The notes: generated by a model not told the origin, from the sequence alone. A DNA stretch of 64,000 nt from Diphasiastrum complanatum (GCA_029204225.1 CM055102.1:11173245-11237244), one strand, 5' to 3'; positions 12,396 to 24,071 are shown, counted from the first letter of the stretch. A program made the numbers and translations.

Positions 12396-13941
12396 ATGCA
12401 GTTGATTTTTGTCATGTATCTTAGAGTCCTTGATTTGACCAAATTTGGTTCTTTTATAGGGTAAGGGCCTCGGGTACTCCTTGCTCGGCCTTCCTCGTTT
12501 TGAGGCATCCTGGAGCGGTCTCCTGAGGTTTGACTCGAAACTGGGAAGGCCCAAGGGTGAGAAGGTGTCTACAAAATACAGTTGTCATTTGTTGCAGAGC
12601 TTCTTTACCTGCCTTTCTTCTTGCTGGTGTGATACGGTTTGCATCGGTCAGCAATCGTCTTGCTCAATCCGTCTTTCTAACGTTGTCATTGATCAGGAAT
12701 CAGCTTGCTTGGTCTCGTGCTGAATCTATTTTTTTGTGGGAGTCTGAAGATGATGTACTAAATTTTTTGGTAACGTTTGTGGTTCTTTTCCTGTGATTGC
12801 TTGTCCATCGCTTGCTTTGCATTTTTTTCAGGTAATTTATAGTTTGCAAAAGGAAGTAAGTCTCTGTGAATCTCATTGATTGTGAGCCTTCTCTCGCTAT
12901 TGATGTCAGAGGTAGACTGTACGTCAGTAAATGAACTTAATTACCCCTATCTCTGAATTCCTCAGATGGTATTCATTTGCTTTAAGGTCTTGCTGTAAAC
13001 TGCCGTCATTCTGCTAGTTAAGCACACTTTTAGACACCAAGAATTTTCCGAGAGGTCGATGTTCATGAGGGATTACATCACAACGGCTTAATCACTTGGT
13101 TTCACTAAAATACTTGTAGCCCATTCTACCAGAACATTGGCATGCATACCTTAACACTGTCAAGTTTACAGTAGTTGTAGCTTTTAAGATTGTCTATCAT
13201 TGCTCAATATGAACGTCTTTTGAGTAAGATCCATCCCAAATTTCTTAAGTGAATGATACAATCTATTGTAAATTGCCGCCTCCATTTCTCTTTCTTTATC
13301 AGTTGAACCGGGGCCTCTCATATGAGCTTGCGAATGAGCATACTTCAAAGGAAAATTTCAACCTTAAATCTCATAGAGCAATTAATTCAATGAAGCAGGT
13401 AGTCATCTCATCATACCACCAGATTCATTAGATTATTATTTTTATCTTAAATATCCATGTGCTCCTGAATTATTGAAATCGGACCACAAACAGGCAACCC
13501 AGAGACCTTGATTGGTGGACTTACGTTGTGTATTTTTGCGTGTGGAGGTGCAGTGACTGCTCATCCGTATAACCTGTCTCTCTCGTTATACACTGCAAGC
13601 TTACTCTGAGTGGGGTTCTGTTCCATAAAAAACAGGGCAACGTTGTCTTTGCATGCATCAGATTGATAATTATGACCAATTCAAGAATTTAATATTTTTT
13701 TTTGAAATCTAAAAGACACCTTTGAAGCCTGCGTGGGCAGGCCCAACGCAAGCACTTCCACACAGATGATTTTTTACAACTTGATTACTAGATAGTTTCT
13801 ATTTGAGAAAGGCATGAAGGCTTAGGGCAGGAAGCTGAAGAATTCACAGAAAATATGCAGGTTTTAGAATGCCGAGTACCAGAAAGTAAGGTTCTTGGGG
13901 CAACCAGAAATGACGACCTGCTGTTTAAGCTAACTAAGTAA
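12396..13941 (+). CDS. Unrecognised small gene, five phase-compatible exons
   Basis: I do not recognise the product. Exons 12396-12460 (or from ATG 12414), 12598-12769, 12832-12855, 13303-13398 and 13831-13941 join in frame through GT...AG borders, with donors GTAAGG, GTAACG, GTAAGT and GTAGTC. They end at TAA and encode 149-155 residues. The N-terminal third is hydrophobic (LPAFLLAGVIRFASV), which could be a membrane segment. The rest is charged and helix-prone (SLQKELNRG, NSMKQEAEEF) and may form a short coiled coil. No stop interrupts any exon, and exons 3 to 5 all begin in phase 0. The second intron is only 62 bases and exon 3 is 24 bases, which is a weakness. It starts about 340 bases after the kinesin stop on the same strand. 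It could also be 3' sequence of the kinesin transcript or a gene fragment. Confidence 0.42.
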
Positions 13942-15180
13942 TAAGGAACATATGCATCATCTACTGACAAGCTGCAACAATCCAGAACTTAATGGAGCAT
14001 AGGTTCATCCCAGAATTTTATGCTAATGTAACTGCGGTAACAGCGTGTTGTAGATACATCGTACATGTTCTGTGGTGTTCAAAGTGTTCTGTCTAACTGC
14101 AGCCTTTGTTTACTGTTTGTCATCTCTTTTGTTCCAAGGACAAGCTGTAAAGGAGTTGGGTAGGGCCAAGCACATTAAAATGTGGCAAAGAGTGCTTTAC
14201 TACCAGTTTATGCCATCAAGTAAGCTTGCATAGGCTGATGGACAGTCAGTTTTTGCTCTTTTCTACTCAGCCACTGTTCTGAAATTCTGGAAAAACACCT
14301 GAGACGCAAATGCACTTGTAATAATAAAGCATTGAAATACATCCATTCAGCAGCAGAACATTTTTCTTCCTTTTTGGAAAGGAAGAGAACCGAGTCACGA
14401 TCCTAAGCGAATGCTAATTTGTCTATGCTATGCATTGTTCTAACATCTGAGAATGTTATCCATGAATTGTTAGTACTCGGCCACTGATGATATGTAATCC
14501 ACGTGAATTGTTAGTACTCGGCCACTGATGATATGTTTCATCCTGATGTGGCAATGTCTTATTTGGCTGTGGATGAAATTTTTGTTGGAAACTTCAAATC
14601 CTTGGTAAATTATGTTTCAAAGATGGATCCCAAACACAGGTAAAATTAGCACCTGTTATCACGATTTTTTGAGGAAGAAGCGAAGTGTGTTAATTTCTTT
14701 CTATCTCAGTCAGATGTAAAGTCACAGGTCCACAATTATGATTTCTTGAGAAAGGAATCAAACACTGTCAGAGCATATAGTTTTATTTTTCTCTCCGAGT
14801 CATATTTGCAATCACAGCACAATTGTAGGTTCAGATCTGGAAACAGGCCTTTGCAGAACAAAGGCTCTGCCTTCGAAGGACACCATGATAGTACTTAGTG
14901 GTTCACTGTTTTCAAAGTACAGAAATGCTCAGTATCAAAAGTCACAATGCCCCTCATTTGAGCCTGTTAACATCAATTCAAGCAGAAATAGAATACAAAC
15001 ATGAATTCTTATGCTCCTAAACTGGCCTATGCTTCATTCTCTAACTCCAATTTTTGCACCTCAAATCTGAGTCATAATATTGTTGGAAACTAATGACTTA
15101 TATTGCACCAAATTTTGACTTAAGGACACCAAATTTGCCTTACTGGGGAGCCACATTCATATTAAGAAGATGCTAAAGAG
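13942..15180. other. Intergenic interval with a short tandem duplication
   Basis: No gene seen. A 32-base word (GAATTGTTAGTACTCGGCCA and 12 more) occurs at 14464-14495 and again at 14505-14536, nearly perfect. The remainder shows no coding signal I can support. Confidence 0.45.
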
Positions 15181-17450
15181 AAATATTGGTTAAAATATAT
15201 GGAAAAAGAGTGCAAGTCCATCATGAAAAAGTAAAAATTGGATATTGGTGGAGTATGCAAAGGAAAAAGTGCTATCGGTTGCAACTGTATTTATAGAACC
15301 AATGCCACTGCGTACGACACTATTGACCAGATCTGGGCAAGGGTAACGTAAGGTGTCAATTATGAAGGGCAACAATGGCATAATTGTCAACAACAAGAGA
15401 TATATTTGTGTTATAGCATGGCATACATCAGGGATCAATGAATGATAACAATACAATGTCAAATCTAATTCCTCAAATTGGATTGAATGCCTCATAGTAA
15501 CCTATGCCATGCACTTGTCTAGCCTTTGGCCACAAATTTTGCTTCCATTCCAAAATTGTACCATTAGGGTTATATTTCTTCTTGAAGATCCAGTTAGTGT
15601 CAATTACCTTTTTCCTTTGAGGAGGATTTACAATGCTCGATGTTTGATTTTTAATAAGTGAATTGAACTCCTTTGCACGGCTTCTTGCTATTTTGTAGAA
15701 TCTAAGCTAGACATTGCTTCTTGTACAATGTTAGGTTCTTCTATGGAGGTCCAATATAGCTGAGGAGTAAATTTCTCAAATATGAACATGGGTTCTTTTT
15801 AGTTTCAGTTTCAGTTTTTTGATTCTATCGATTTTCCACATTGGGTCGAGATTCAAAAGTGATTGTTGAGTCGAATTTCAATAGGTTGATTTGGATCGGT
15901 ATAAGTCTGAGATGGTTTTGAGTTGCTACTAGGTGGTCAAGATGGATAAGGACTTTCTTCTTGAAATTCATTGTTGATGGGTTGAGATCCATTAGGAACA
16001 GAATCAACATCAACGGTGGTTTGCACTTTAGCATCATAAAATACAATTAAAAAAGACTTAAGATCTCTGCTTACAAATGCCAAACTAGTAGTGATATCAT
16101 ATACTTTATAGACTTTATATTCAGTAGGATAACCAATAGAAACACATTTGGTAGAAGTTACATCTAACTTCTTCCTAGTTTCTTGAGGCCACTTGTGCAT
16201 AATAGACACAAACAAACACTTTTAAGTGACTAATATTAGGCTTGGATCCAAACCATGCTTCATGTGGTGCTTGATTATTGACAACTTTTGTACTGGGAAA
16301 TATTTTGAAGATAACATGTTGTCTCTCAACAATGCTATCCTATTGAGGTAAATAGCTTTTTATAATTTGGTGAGATATTTCATTATCTGAGAGAAGCTTT
16401 GAACTCATTCAAGGTGAACTTGGCCCCTCCCATCAATTTGAAGTGATTTGATTTTCATGCCAATTTGAACTCTTGACTTTGTTGTGAATCTTTGAAAGCA
16501 TTTGAATGCTTCATATTTATGCTTGATAACCATGATAGAGGTCATCTTGAAAAAATCATCTATAAAGTTGATGAAATAAGTAGCTCCTCCTGATGATGGG
16601 TTTAAATGGGACCATACAGATCTAAATTAATTGATTCAAGTACATCTTTTGCTCTAGTAGCTTATCCCCCCCCCAGAATGCTTGTCATAAATGCAAGATT
16701 CACAAGTGAATTGAATAAATGATGAAGTAGCAATATGCCACCACTTACTAAAATATTTTGAGACATATACCAGATAGATATTTTGAGACATATACCAGAT
16801 GCCCTATCAATACTACCATAATTTATTTGAATGAGAAGTAGTCATTGTTTTCGTTATTAAGGCATAATTTAATCTAAAGATATACAAATATCCATTTCTA
16901 GATCCTCTAACAAGAACATTTCAATCTCTGTCGACGATTGTACACTCATTTGCTGAAAAGATGATAGTGTATTCTAGATCTACAATTCTGCTGATGGAAA
17001 ATAGGTTCTTGGTAAGTCATGGGACATACATCACATCTTTGACAATTCTAAAGGAACCATTCTTCCACCTTATGGCTAATAGAGTCACCAAGATATCGTG
17101 TTTTAATTGCATGTGTCTATTCCAAAATGTTTCACTCCCAGAACTCGCTTTCTTTTCCTGATCACATTCCAATGACAAGACTTCTGGTTGTTTATTTTGC
17201 CTCTACAGCTCACATCAAGGTTTCCAAGATGGAAGCTTTGTGTTTTACACATAATTTGGTGCCTGCATATCCACTTGTTTATCTGGCTTTAACTGACACT
17301 CTCAAATTACACCAAAACGGATTACTTCTTGTTTTCCATAAACTGCCTTGTATAGTCCTTGTCTTAGGTCAGTACATCTTCTATGTTTTCTAACAAGGAT
17401 AAATCTTGACAATAGACATTGCAAAAAGGGAATAAAACACTTGAATCTCC
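15180..17450 (-). pseudogene. Decayed Ty1/Copia pol (integrase to RT start)
   Basis: On the minus strand, fragments appear in Copia order. Near 16600-16700 is a gag-pre-integrase/integrase start with CESCIYDKHS, then LDLYGP. At 15937-16240 is the integrase C-terminal end with KWPQETRKKLD and KCVSIGYPTEYK, a typical Copia GYxxxxKxY segment. At 15540-15640 is the RT start with TNWIFKKKYNPNG and QVHGIGYYEAF. Many stops and shifts are present. The RT catalytic part and LTRs were not identified. A 25-base tandem duplication lies at about 16750-16800 inside it. Confidence 0.8.
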
Positions 17451-18375
17451 CTAAATGAGTATTACCAGTGGTTCACACAGCACCAGTACCTACTTCATAG
17501 TCTTCAGTAGACAAAACATAGTATTATAGAGCTTTCGGATTTACATCCAAATCTTTGGACGGTTAGGGTTATTTCATGCTACATAGCAGGCTTTTGAAGT
17601 CTATCGAGGTATGATGTCACATCCTTTGCCTTTGGCAAGTACTTGCATAAGTACCGCATAACACTTGCTGCAATCTCTTGGAAGCTAGGGAATGTGCAAG
17701 AGGAAACTTTAACGTGTCTTATGGAAATCTTTGCTTAAAAAAATGATCCTTGCTATCTATCACTTGGATTGTATTCTTTTAATAATTTGCTGAATTTGAA
17801 TCTTCCAAAAAAGATTCATACTGAATCACATTTTGCTGCACTTGTATCATTTTTGTGTTCACATTGAGAAGGATGCAGGAAAAAAAAAAAGAACCAACAA
17901 ATTATTCTTCTTTACTTACCAGAAAAAAAACAAACTCCAATGATCAGTCTAAATCTTCAGTCAATCTCAAACATAATTTTCCTGCTCTGTGTCAATTTCA
18001 AGCTCAAAAAGCATTTTTGATTTCACTTCTCTGGAAATGAACTTCGCATGTACATTATTGCAATTCAAGCTACCCAATGTGTACGTGGAAACCTTACCCA
18101 TGCAATTTAATCACTCAGATAAGTGACCTCCTGTAAAATAACATGCTTCTTCTAGCATCGTATTGTCTTAAGGTGGTCATCTGATTAAAAGCCAGCATAT
18201 TCCTCAATCTCCAGTCCAGCTACATCTGTTCGGGAAAAGCACAATGTGCTATAATCTTATCTCTTGATTTTTCTAGATATTAATTGTGTTCCAAATATAA
18301 TTTATTGTACTTTGGCTGGAAGAGAAAGGGGGTGTACCTCCAAAACATCTGCTCAAAAGCAAGAGATGAACAAAA
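17451..18375. other. Interval between Copia relic and WD40 gene
   Basis: No firm gene. On the minus strand, 17589-17700 holds a short open frame containing AASVMRYLCKYLPKAKD that ends in TAG. It could be a terminal exon or chance; no upstream exon was found. Confidence 0.3.
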
Positions 18376-19296
18376 TCATGACTTCCAAACACGAACAGTC
18401 CCATCCACAGACGATGTTATCATGCAAGATCCATTGGGGTGATAGCCAACACTCGTCACAACCGAAGCGTGAGCTCTGAAACTACAAACCACCGAAGCGT
18501 CCACAAGATCCCAACAGACCACATTTCCATCTTCCGACCCGCTGATCACATGTGCATCCGTGTTGCTAAAACAGCTATCTGTCTTGTAAGACTTATTGAC
18601 ATGTCCCTTATAGTCCTGCAACAGCTCTCCAGTATCTCTGTCCAAAAGTCTAAGAGTTGAATCCAGGCAGCCTGCTAAGATGCACTTGCCATCATTGGAC
18701 AGAGCAATGCTATTAACAGGCTGCCATAGCTGATCAATCACCTCCTTTCCAACCCTGATGTCAAAAGTGCGAACAGAACCATCGACACTGCCTGCAATAA
18801 TCTCCGTTTTGGTAACCCTAATTGCCATCACACTATCTGAAAAAGTATCTATCACCTGAATGGGCTCTGTGCTATGTGAGCGGCAATCCCAGGCTCTAAC
18901 AGATCGATCATACCCTCCTGAGACTAGGACTGCAGCATATTCATTGAACTTGACTGTATTCACTTCACTGTCATGGCCCCTGAGCTTTCGGATCACACGG
19001 CCAGAGGCGACATCCCAATAAAAGAGCTGCCGATCAGCCCCGCATGAGCAGAGCTTAGAATTATCAGCAGAAACGGCCACATCTCGCACCTCCCGAGCAT
19101 GGGCGTTGTAGGTTTTGATGCGCAAACCTTTGTGGGGGTTCCAGAGGCGCAGGGTGCGATCCTTGCCGCAGCTGAGGCAGTAGTTGCCATCCCCATTGAA
19201 GCGCACAGCCAGCACAGCGCCCTCATGGCCTCTCAGCACGTTGGCTTCGCGGCATGGCAAATCGTGCTCCCTCTTCTCGCCTTCTCTCGCTGCCAT
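18376..19296 (-). CDS. WDR83: WDR83/MORG1-type WD40-repeat protein, intronless
   Basis: Seven-bladed WD40 scaffold of 306 residues; animal WDR83 is about 315. In other eukaryotes this family scaffolds MAP-kinase modules and associates with the spliceosome. Recognisable repeats begin with LRGHEGAVLAVRFNGDGNYC, then CGKDRTLRLWNP, YNAHAREVRDVAVS, CGADRQLFYWD, LRGHDSEVNTVKFNE, GGYDRSVRAWDCRS, GSVDGSVRTFDIR, GCLDSTLRLLDRDTGE, GSEDGNVVCWDL and SSVDGTVRVWKS at the very end. The ATG at 19296 was chosen because the frame upstream is only translated GA microsatellite without an ATG. The stop is TGA at 18376. The whole protein lies in one exon. No frame defect is visible, so it looks functional. Confidence 0.93.
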   Translation of the reverse strand: MAAREGEKREHDLPCREANVLRGHEGAVLAVRFNGDGNYCLSCGKDRTLRLWNPHKGLRIKTYNAHAREVRDVAVSADNSKLCSCGADRQLFYWDVASGRVIRKLRGHDSEVNTVKFNEYAAVLVSGGYDRSVRAWDCRSHSTEPIQVIDTFSDSVMAIRVTKTEIIAGSVDGSVRTFDIRVGKEVIDQLWQPVNSIALSNDGKCILAGCLDSTLRLLDRDTGELLQDYKGHVNKSYKTDSCFSNTDAHVISGSEDGNVVCWDLVDASVVCSFRAHASVVTSVGYHPNGSCMITSSVDGTVRVWKS

Positions 19297-19308
19297 CTCC
19301 AATCCCAC

Positions 19309-19312
<4 letters not shown>

Positions 19313-19344
<32 letters not shown>
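19313..19344. repeat. CT microsatellite (GA on the gene strand) just upstream of WDR83 ATG
   Basis: A pure 32-base CT run on + sits about 16 bases before the WDR83 ATG, so the transcript leader would carry (GA)n almost up to the start codon. Confidence 0.9.
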
Positions 19345-19348
<4 letters not shown>

Positions 19349-20026
19349 AACAAGGGCAATTGGCTTGAGGGCTGCCTTTAATTTTTAGGGTTGTCCCTTG
19401 GACATTAGACACATAGTCTCTCAATTTCAAGGACAACGAGATTTTCTTTTGTAGAGGATCTAAGCTTTGATGAGGGTTTCATTACAAAGGCCATCTCAAT
19501 TTCCAATATAAAGCTCAATGATGTTATATTGCAAGCTATGATCTTTAGCAAACTGGTTTCATATAATGCTTATGAGTTGCAAACTATTCATTGCTCCTAA
19601 GGGAGATTGCTCTTAAGTGTCTCTTTAATTGCACTATGCGTGCTAGTTGGGGTACGTTTTTGTTGGCCCACTGCTGAGAGTGATGTCCTATCATGAGGCC
19701 AAGTGTACCACTGGGCCACTCGAGATGGAGTGCTTACTAAATGAGTTCTTTAATTGTTTGTTAGTTCCTAGTCGGGGTGGTGCATTCCAACCGCCTCAAC
19801 AATAGGCCCTGCTCTTATGTTCCAAAAAGATCAAGATAGGCTTCACTTGTTCGTTCTTAGCATTATATAGAACACAACATAATTACAAAAGTGCATCAAC
19901 TCTATTATCCTAAAGAATACAACAACATTCTATGCAAAACCCATACTTTGATATATCAACACACTACATACACCTTGAGTAAGTTGTCTAGTAGATAAAA
20001 TGACAATCCTTGACCATTTTTGTTTT

Positions 20027-20030
<4 letters not shown>
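19345..20030. other. Upstream flank of WDR83
   Basis: Presumed promoter of the WD40 gene and flank of the neighbouring Copia relic. No TATA box or gene is evident, and no open frame has a recognisable motif. Confidence 0.35.

Positions 20031-20114
<84 letters not shown>
20031..20114. repeat. CT microsatellite, 84 bases
   Basis: Uninterrupted CT run ending in CATGAAT. It lies at the 3' truncation point of the minus-strand Copia protease reading frame. Confidence 0.95.
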
Positions 20115-20116
<2 letters not shown>

Positions 20117-21646
20117 GAATGGTACCTAATTATACTTTACTATACTCGGAATTATAGCTATGTTGGGTATATGGTCCCTTTAAGTTTCATATCTAAGGCG
20201 GGGATCTTGCCTATTTTCAAAAAAGACCTCCACTTGCATTAGAGGCAATTTCGATGGTCAAGCATCCTACGACCAAGATTGGTTACCCTTTCTACAAGTC
20301 ACCAAATGGATGCTACCTCTCAGCCTTATCACCCTTGTTGCCATGAAGTGTGACGTTGCACCTGAATCAAGAATTATCTCTTGTGTGTCTGAAGTTTGTG
20401 TGATGTGATCTGCATACTACACTAGATTCTATCAAAATTTCAACTTGGTATCAGAGGCAGGTATGCACGATCCGGTGGAGCTATGGATGTCTTTCACCAG
20501 GAGAAATAGCACTCAGAGCGTCTCAGGAGAGAGGACTCCATACAAGGTATCCGCAGTATGGACGACAAGAGACAGCAAAGTTCCTTTGATTGGAGCTTCG
20601 GGGAAGATCAAAACGATCGTCGTAGGTGGATTCCGGGGAGAATTCACGGAAAATTGCTCACAATGCCACGTAGAATGGGCTATTGTCACTCTCCCGTATC
20701 CTCTGAGCTTTCTTGTTTCTGAGATTTTGGTTGCAGTCAATGGCTGCGTGACCCTTCTTGTGACAGTGGATGCACTCTATCTTTGGATTGAGCCAACATT
20801 TATCAACAGTGTGGCCTTCTTGTGTGCATCTCATGCTGGTCTTCTTCTCACCATTATGTTGTCTCGGTTTATTTCTGCTTTTCCATTTACCTTCTTTGGC
20901 TCCCTCTGATTGCTGCCTTCGATTTTTCCTTGGTCTGACTCCCTCTTAGACTTGAAATTCTTCTTTCGTTTCTCTTTGTTGTTGTAGAGAGCTTGATCAG
21001 AGTTATCCTTATCATCAAGGTGTTCACGAGCTTCCACCTCTTCTCTGATCTCGATTACAGCCTTCTCAAGGGTCATCTATGGATCTTTAGCAAGTAATGT
21101 TCGGGTCGTTTGAAACGATCTTGGTAGAGCTCGCAACAGGTATGTGAGCTGCTTCTCTGTTGAGACTGCATTCTCTGTTTCGGAATTGTGTAGCGAGAGG
21201 AACAGGTCCTTCATTCTTATGATGAAGGAGGTGAGGTCGTTACCATCCCATCTCAGATTGGTCAGCTGATCTTCAAGAAGCATAATTTGGCTTCATGATT
21301 TCGTTCGAAATATGGTCAGCAAAGTATCCCACATTTACCTTGCATTGGAGAGTGTGGCTAGATCAAGTGTCAAGCTGTCTTCGATGGATGATGACAACAC
21401 GGCTACTGCCTTGTTGTTCTTCTCTCTCCATTCCCATAGCTCTTTGCCAATGGTTGTGGGCATCTCTTCTGTGCCATCAACCTAGGGCCATAGACCTTCT
21501 CCTTTCAGTACGAGAGAAGTCTTCACCTTCCATGCTAGAAAGTTTGATCCTGAGGAGTCAAGGATCGTGCAGATCTTTGATTGAATGCTGCTAATGGATG
21601 CCATAGCTTGAAGGAATCAGGTAGGGCTTTGATAATCAAAAGCCAT
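20115..21646 (-). pseudogene. Copia gag-protease relic, minus strand
   Basis: Reads from the LTR side downwards. A UBN2-type gag segment at 21077-21283 has LTNLRWDGNDLTSFI and LLRALPRSF. A charged linker lies at 20831-21076. A CCHC knuckle near 20770 reads CIHCHKKGHAAIDC, with a GHTVDKCW motif before it. The protease active-site word LDSGATSHF lies near 20370. The reading continues to about 20200 with GKIPALDMKLKG, resembling the usual DVLYVP region. Several frameshifts break it, and integrase, RT and RNase H are absent, so it is a 5' fragment. Confidence 0.85.
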
Positions 21647-21659
21647 GGCTCTGATACCA
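21647..21659 (-). other. Primer-binding site for initiator-Met tRNA
   Basis: On the minus strand TGGTATCAGAGCC follows the LTR end by one base. This is the standard primer-binding site of plant Copia elements and fixes the element's orientation and LTR end. Confidence 0.9.
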
Positions 21660-21660
21660 C

Positions 21661-22935
21661 TGATGCGAAAATAATCGCAAAGCGAAACGAATCGAAGCGA
21701 ATCGAAACGAAACGAAACGAAAAGAAACGAGCTTTGCTCCACTGATGGGAGGAAGAAATAGCTCAAAACGAAACGAAATCAAACGCTAACGAAGGCCGGA
21801 TAGAGCTGACTTGGCAGGAGTAGCTACAACTATTGACTGCGGTCTAATTCTCTTCCAAGCCCCAGATATTCTGATGATCTGTTGTAAAAATTAAACTTGT
21901 AAACAATAGATAATGTTGAAACACAATAGCAAAAATTTATCTACTGCTAGCATGCATCCCAATACTGCAGATCATACACATCACAGAACAGAGCATTAGG
22001 AAAAATCACTTCTATATCAGAACTGAATTTACAATATTTTTTTGAGCATTGTTTGTTTCCCAGATCAGCACGTTGGTGCGAGAAAAATGTTCTCTCTCAT
22101 AAAAAATACGACTAGCTACTGCTAATCTGTAAACACTCTGTGTCTTTGACTATCTTCCTGACTGTCTTCTTCTTGATGCGTCTAGCAATACATATATTCA
22201 GAGTAACATTTTTTATTAGAGAGATTAAATGATCTACAACTAATCTTAGATTACAAGAGCGACAAATTAGGCACGTCCTAACGTTCTTCTGCTGACGTCA
22301 TCATATCAGATCATGAAGCTGTACTACATGGTACTTGTTTGATCTTCTTGGTCCTTTGGAACGCGAAGAGTTTGGTGTCGCGAACAATTTCGTGTCGTGT
22401 CGTGTCGTTTGACCTTCTCCTGTTGTTCGTGCATTAGCCGCCTTCTGCCCATTGGACAGTTTCTTCACGCTGCAGGCCTTCGCCTTTTGCCAAAGACCTT
22501 TTTTGCGATTTTAAAGGCAGTCTCGCTTTTTCAAGGGCACCTTCGTTTTTTCCCGAAAAATGCGAAAAACCCGAAGGTAGGCATGAAAAACATTTTTAAG
22601 GCATTTAGAGACTGTCTCGCCTTTTTTAGAAGGGCGAAAAATGCGAAAGTAGGCCTAAAAACTTTTCTAAGGCATTTAAAGACAATGTCGCCTTTTTCGC
22701 AAAAATGTGAAAAATGCGACAGTGTCGGGAAAAGTTGCCAGAGTTATTTTCTAAGTGTTTTAGGCCTAGGGATGAATTTTTCTCATGACTCAAAAATGTG
22801 AACTGTGCGACAAAACGGTCCAAAAATGTAGACTGTGCGAAACATAGTTCAAAATGCATAGTCGCTAAAAACAACAAAGGAAAAACTAAGAAAAAATGCT
22901 AAGGCTTTGAAAGATAGAAACTCTAAGTTTCTTCA
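21661..22935 (-). repeat. Copia 5' LTR (minus strand), about 1.27 kb
   Basis: Read on the minus strand, it begins TGAAGAAACTTAGAG at 22935 and ends CGCATCA at 21661, directly before the primer-binding site. The same start word occurs at 32605 and 35290, which supports the boundary. The part at 22480-22830 is dense in variants of GCGAAAAATGCGAA. A run of AAACGAAACGA words lies near the other end (21670-21780). Confidence 0.75.
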
Positions 22936-23950
22936 ATGATTGTTGTTTTTGGTGCTCTTGGTATGCTGTATCCTTTCATTATGAAAGGTGCAGGCCTTAA
23001 GGCAAAAACATACAAGAGGGTTTTAAATGGGAATACATCCTTACTATGGCAATGTGATACATTTGTCGACTTTTATCTTAACTTACCCAAAGTTATATAT
23101 ACTATGAAAGCAACCGATATCTCCAAGTGTTACGAAAATATTTCTCTGAACGGAACTGACGGTTTGAAAAATATTATGAGTAAACTGATTTGTTCAGCAT
23201 TTAAGATCGTCAAAATCAAAATACTTAAGTACAAATGGATATCTGGGTCCAATGATTTTAAATGGTCTTCGGAAAGAGCAATTTCGGACGAATGCAACAC
23301 CATAGACAAGGACACCTTATGCAAATGAAATTTCTACCTGATAGACAATTGTATAATCAGACTTGGCAGTCATTCTTGGCGACAGGTCCTCATGTTCACC
23401 AATGTGGTGTAACTGGTATCTTTCGTATTTCGAAATGCAGTTTATCAAAAGACTTGCAAATTTAGGGCAAATTAAATATATGAACAATTTCAAATATTCG
23501 TTCAGATACATCGATGACATATGCTTTATCAATAATCCTACGGTTGGACGTTTTCTAGACAAATCCCAACCAAGAACATCTGATAATCCATTCGAGATCT
23601 ATCCCTTGGAATACCTTGAGATATATGGAAATGAAGCTACAAGTAATTTGGTAAACTTTATTACCATTTCATTCGACCCGGTCACCGGTTCTACACATCG
23701 GTCCAAATATGATAAAATAAGGGACCTTCCATTTGGCTTTTTGCTATATATACACCTTGCCTCTAATAGACTTATCTTTAATTCATATAAGGTCATTATA
23801 TCATAGACGATCACAACCATGTATTGTTGTAGTGAACAAAGAACGTTTCTTAAGGAAGCAGGAACACTTATTGATACTTTTTAGAATAATGGCTTCTCTC
23901 GAGATAAACTGTGTCTGATCATAGACAAACTTTTGGAACGTGAAGTTTTT
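22936..23950 (+). pseudogene. Penelope-like reverse transcriptase relic
   Basis: RT fingers and palm in two or three frames. The first frame (22936-23328) carries a motif-A-like ATDISKCYENI near 23110. A second frame (about 23363-23806) carries LGDRSSCSPMWCNWYLSYFE, which fits the motif B region, then the catalytic motif C FRYIDDICFINN near 23500-23535. It continues with IYPLEYLEI, and FDPVTG and YDKIRDLPF near 23670-23740, in the order seen in Penelope-like elements. Weak homology continues in another frame to about 23940. No GIY-YIG endonuclease was found after it. At least two frameshifts and a stop mean it is inactive. It begins exactly at the Copia LTR border, so its 5' part is missing or displaced. 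Another RT class cannot be excluded. Confidence 0.65.
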
Positions 23951-24070
23951 CCTTGACTACTTTTTGATTTGCCTAAAAATATTAACACTTTTTGGTGGGC
24001 AATTAGCTTTCCCTTAGGGAGGAGCTAGCTGCCCCCAGAGGGATTCACTAACTATGGATATGGTTGGTGG

Positions 24071-24071
<1 letters not shown>

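Noticed and set aside
12126-12554. Minus-strand frame of 142 codons behind the kinesin
   Set aside because: No domain, and it overlaps the first exon and intron of the plus-strand five-exon candidate, whose splice signals explain the region better.
19297-19359. N-terminal extension of WDR83 reading through the GA repeat
   Set aside because: The frame has no ATG upstream of 19296 (it starts at TTG) and encodes only repeated Arg-Glu.
19099-19368. Plus-strand frames over the WDR83 gene
   Set aside because: Shadow of the WD40 gene on the other strand plus translated CT repeat.
20445-20909. Plus-strand frame of 154 codons
   Set aside because: Antisense to the minus-strand Copia zinc knuckle and linker, which have recognisable motifs.
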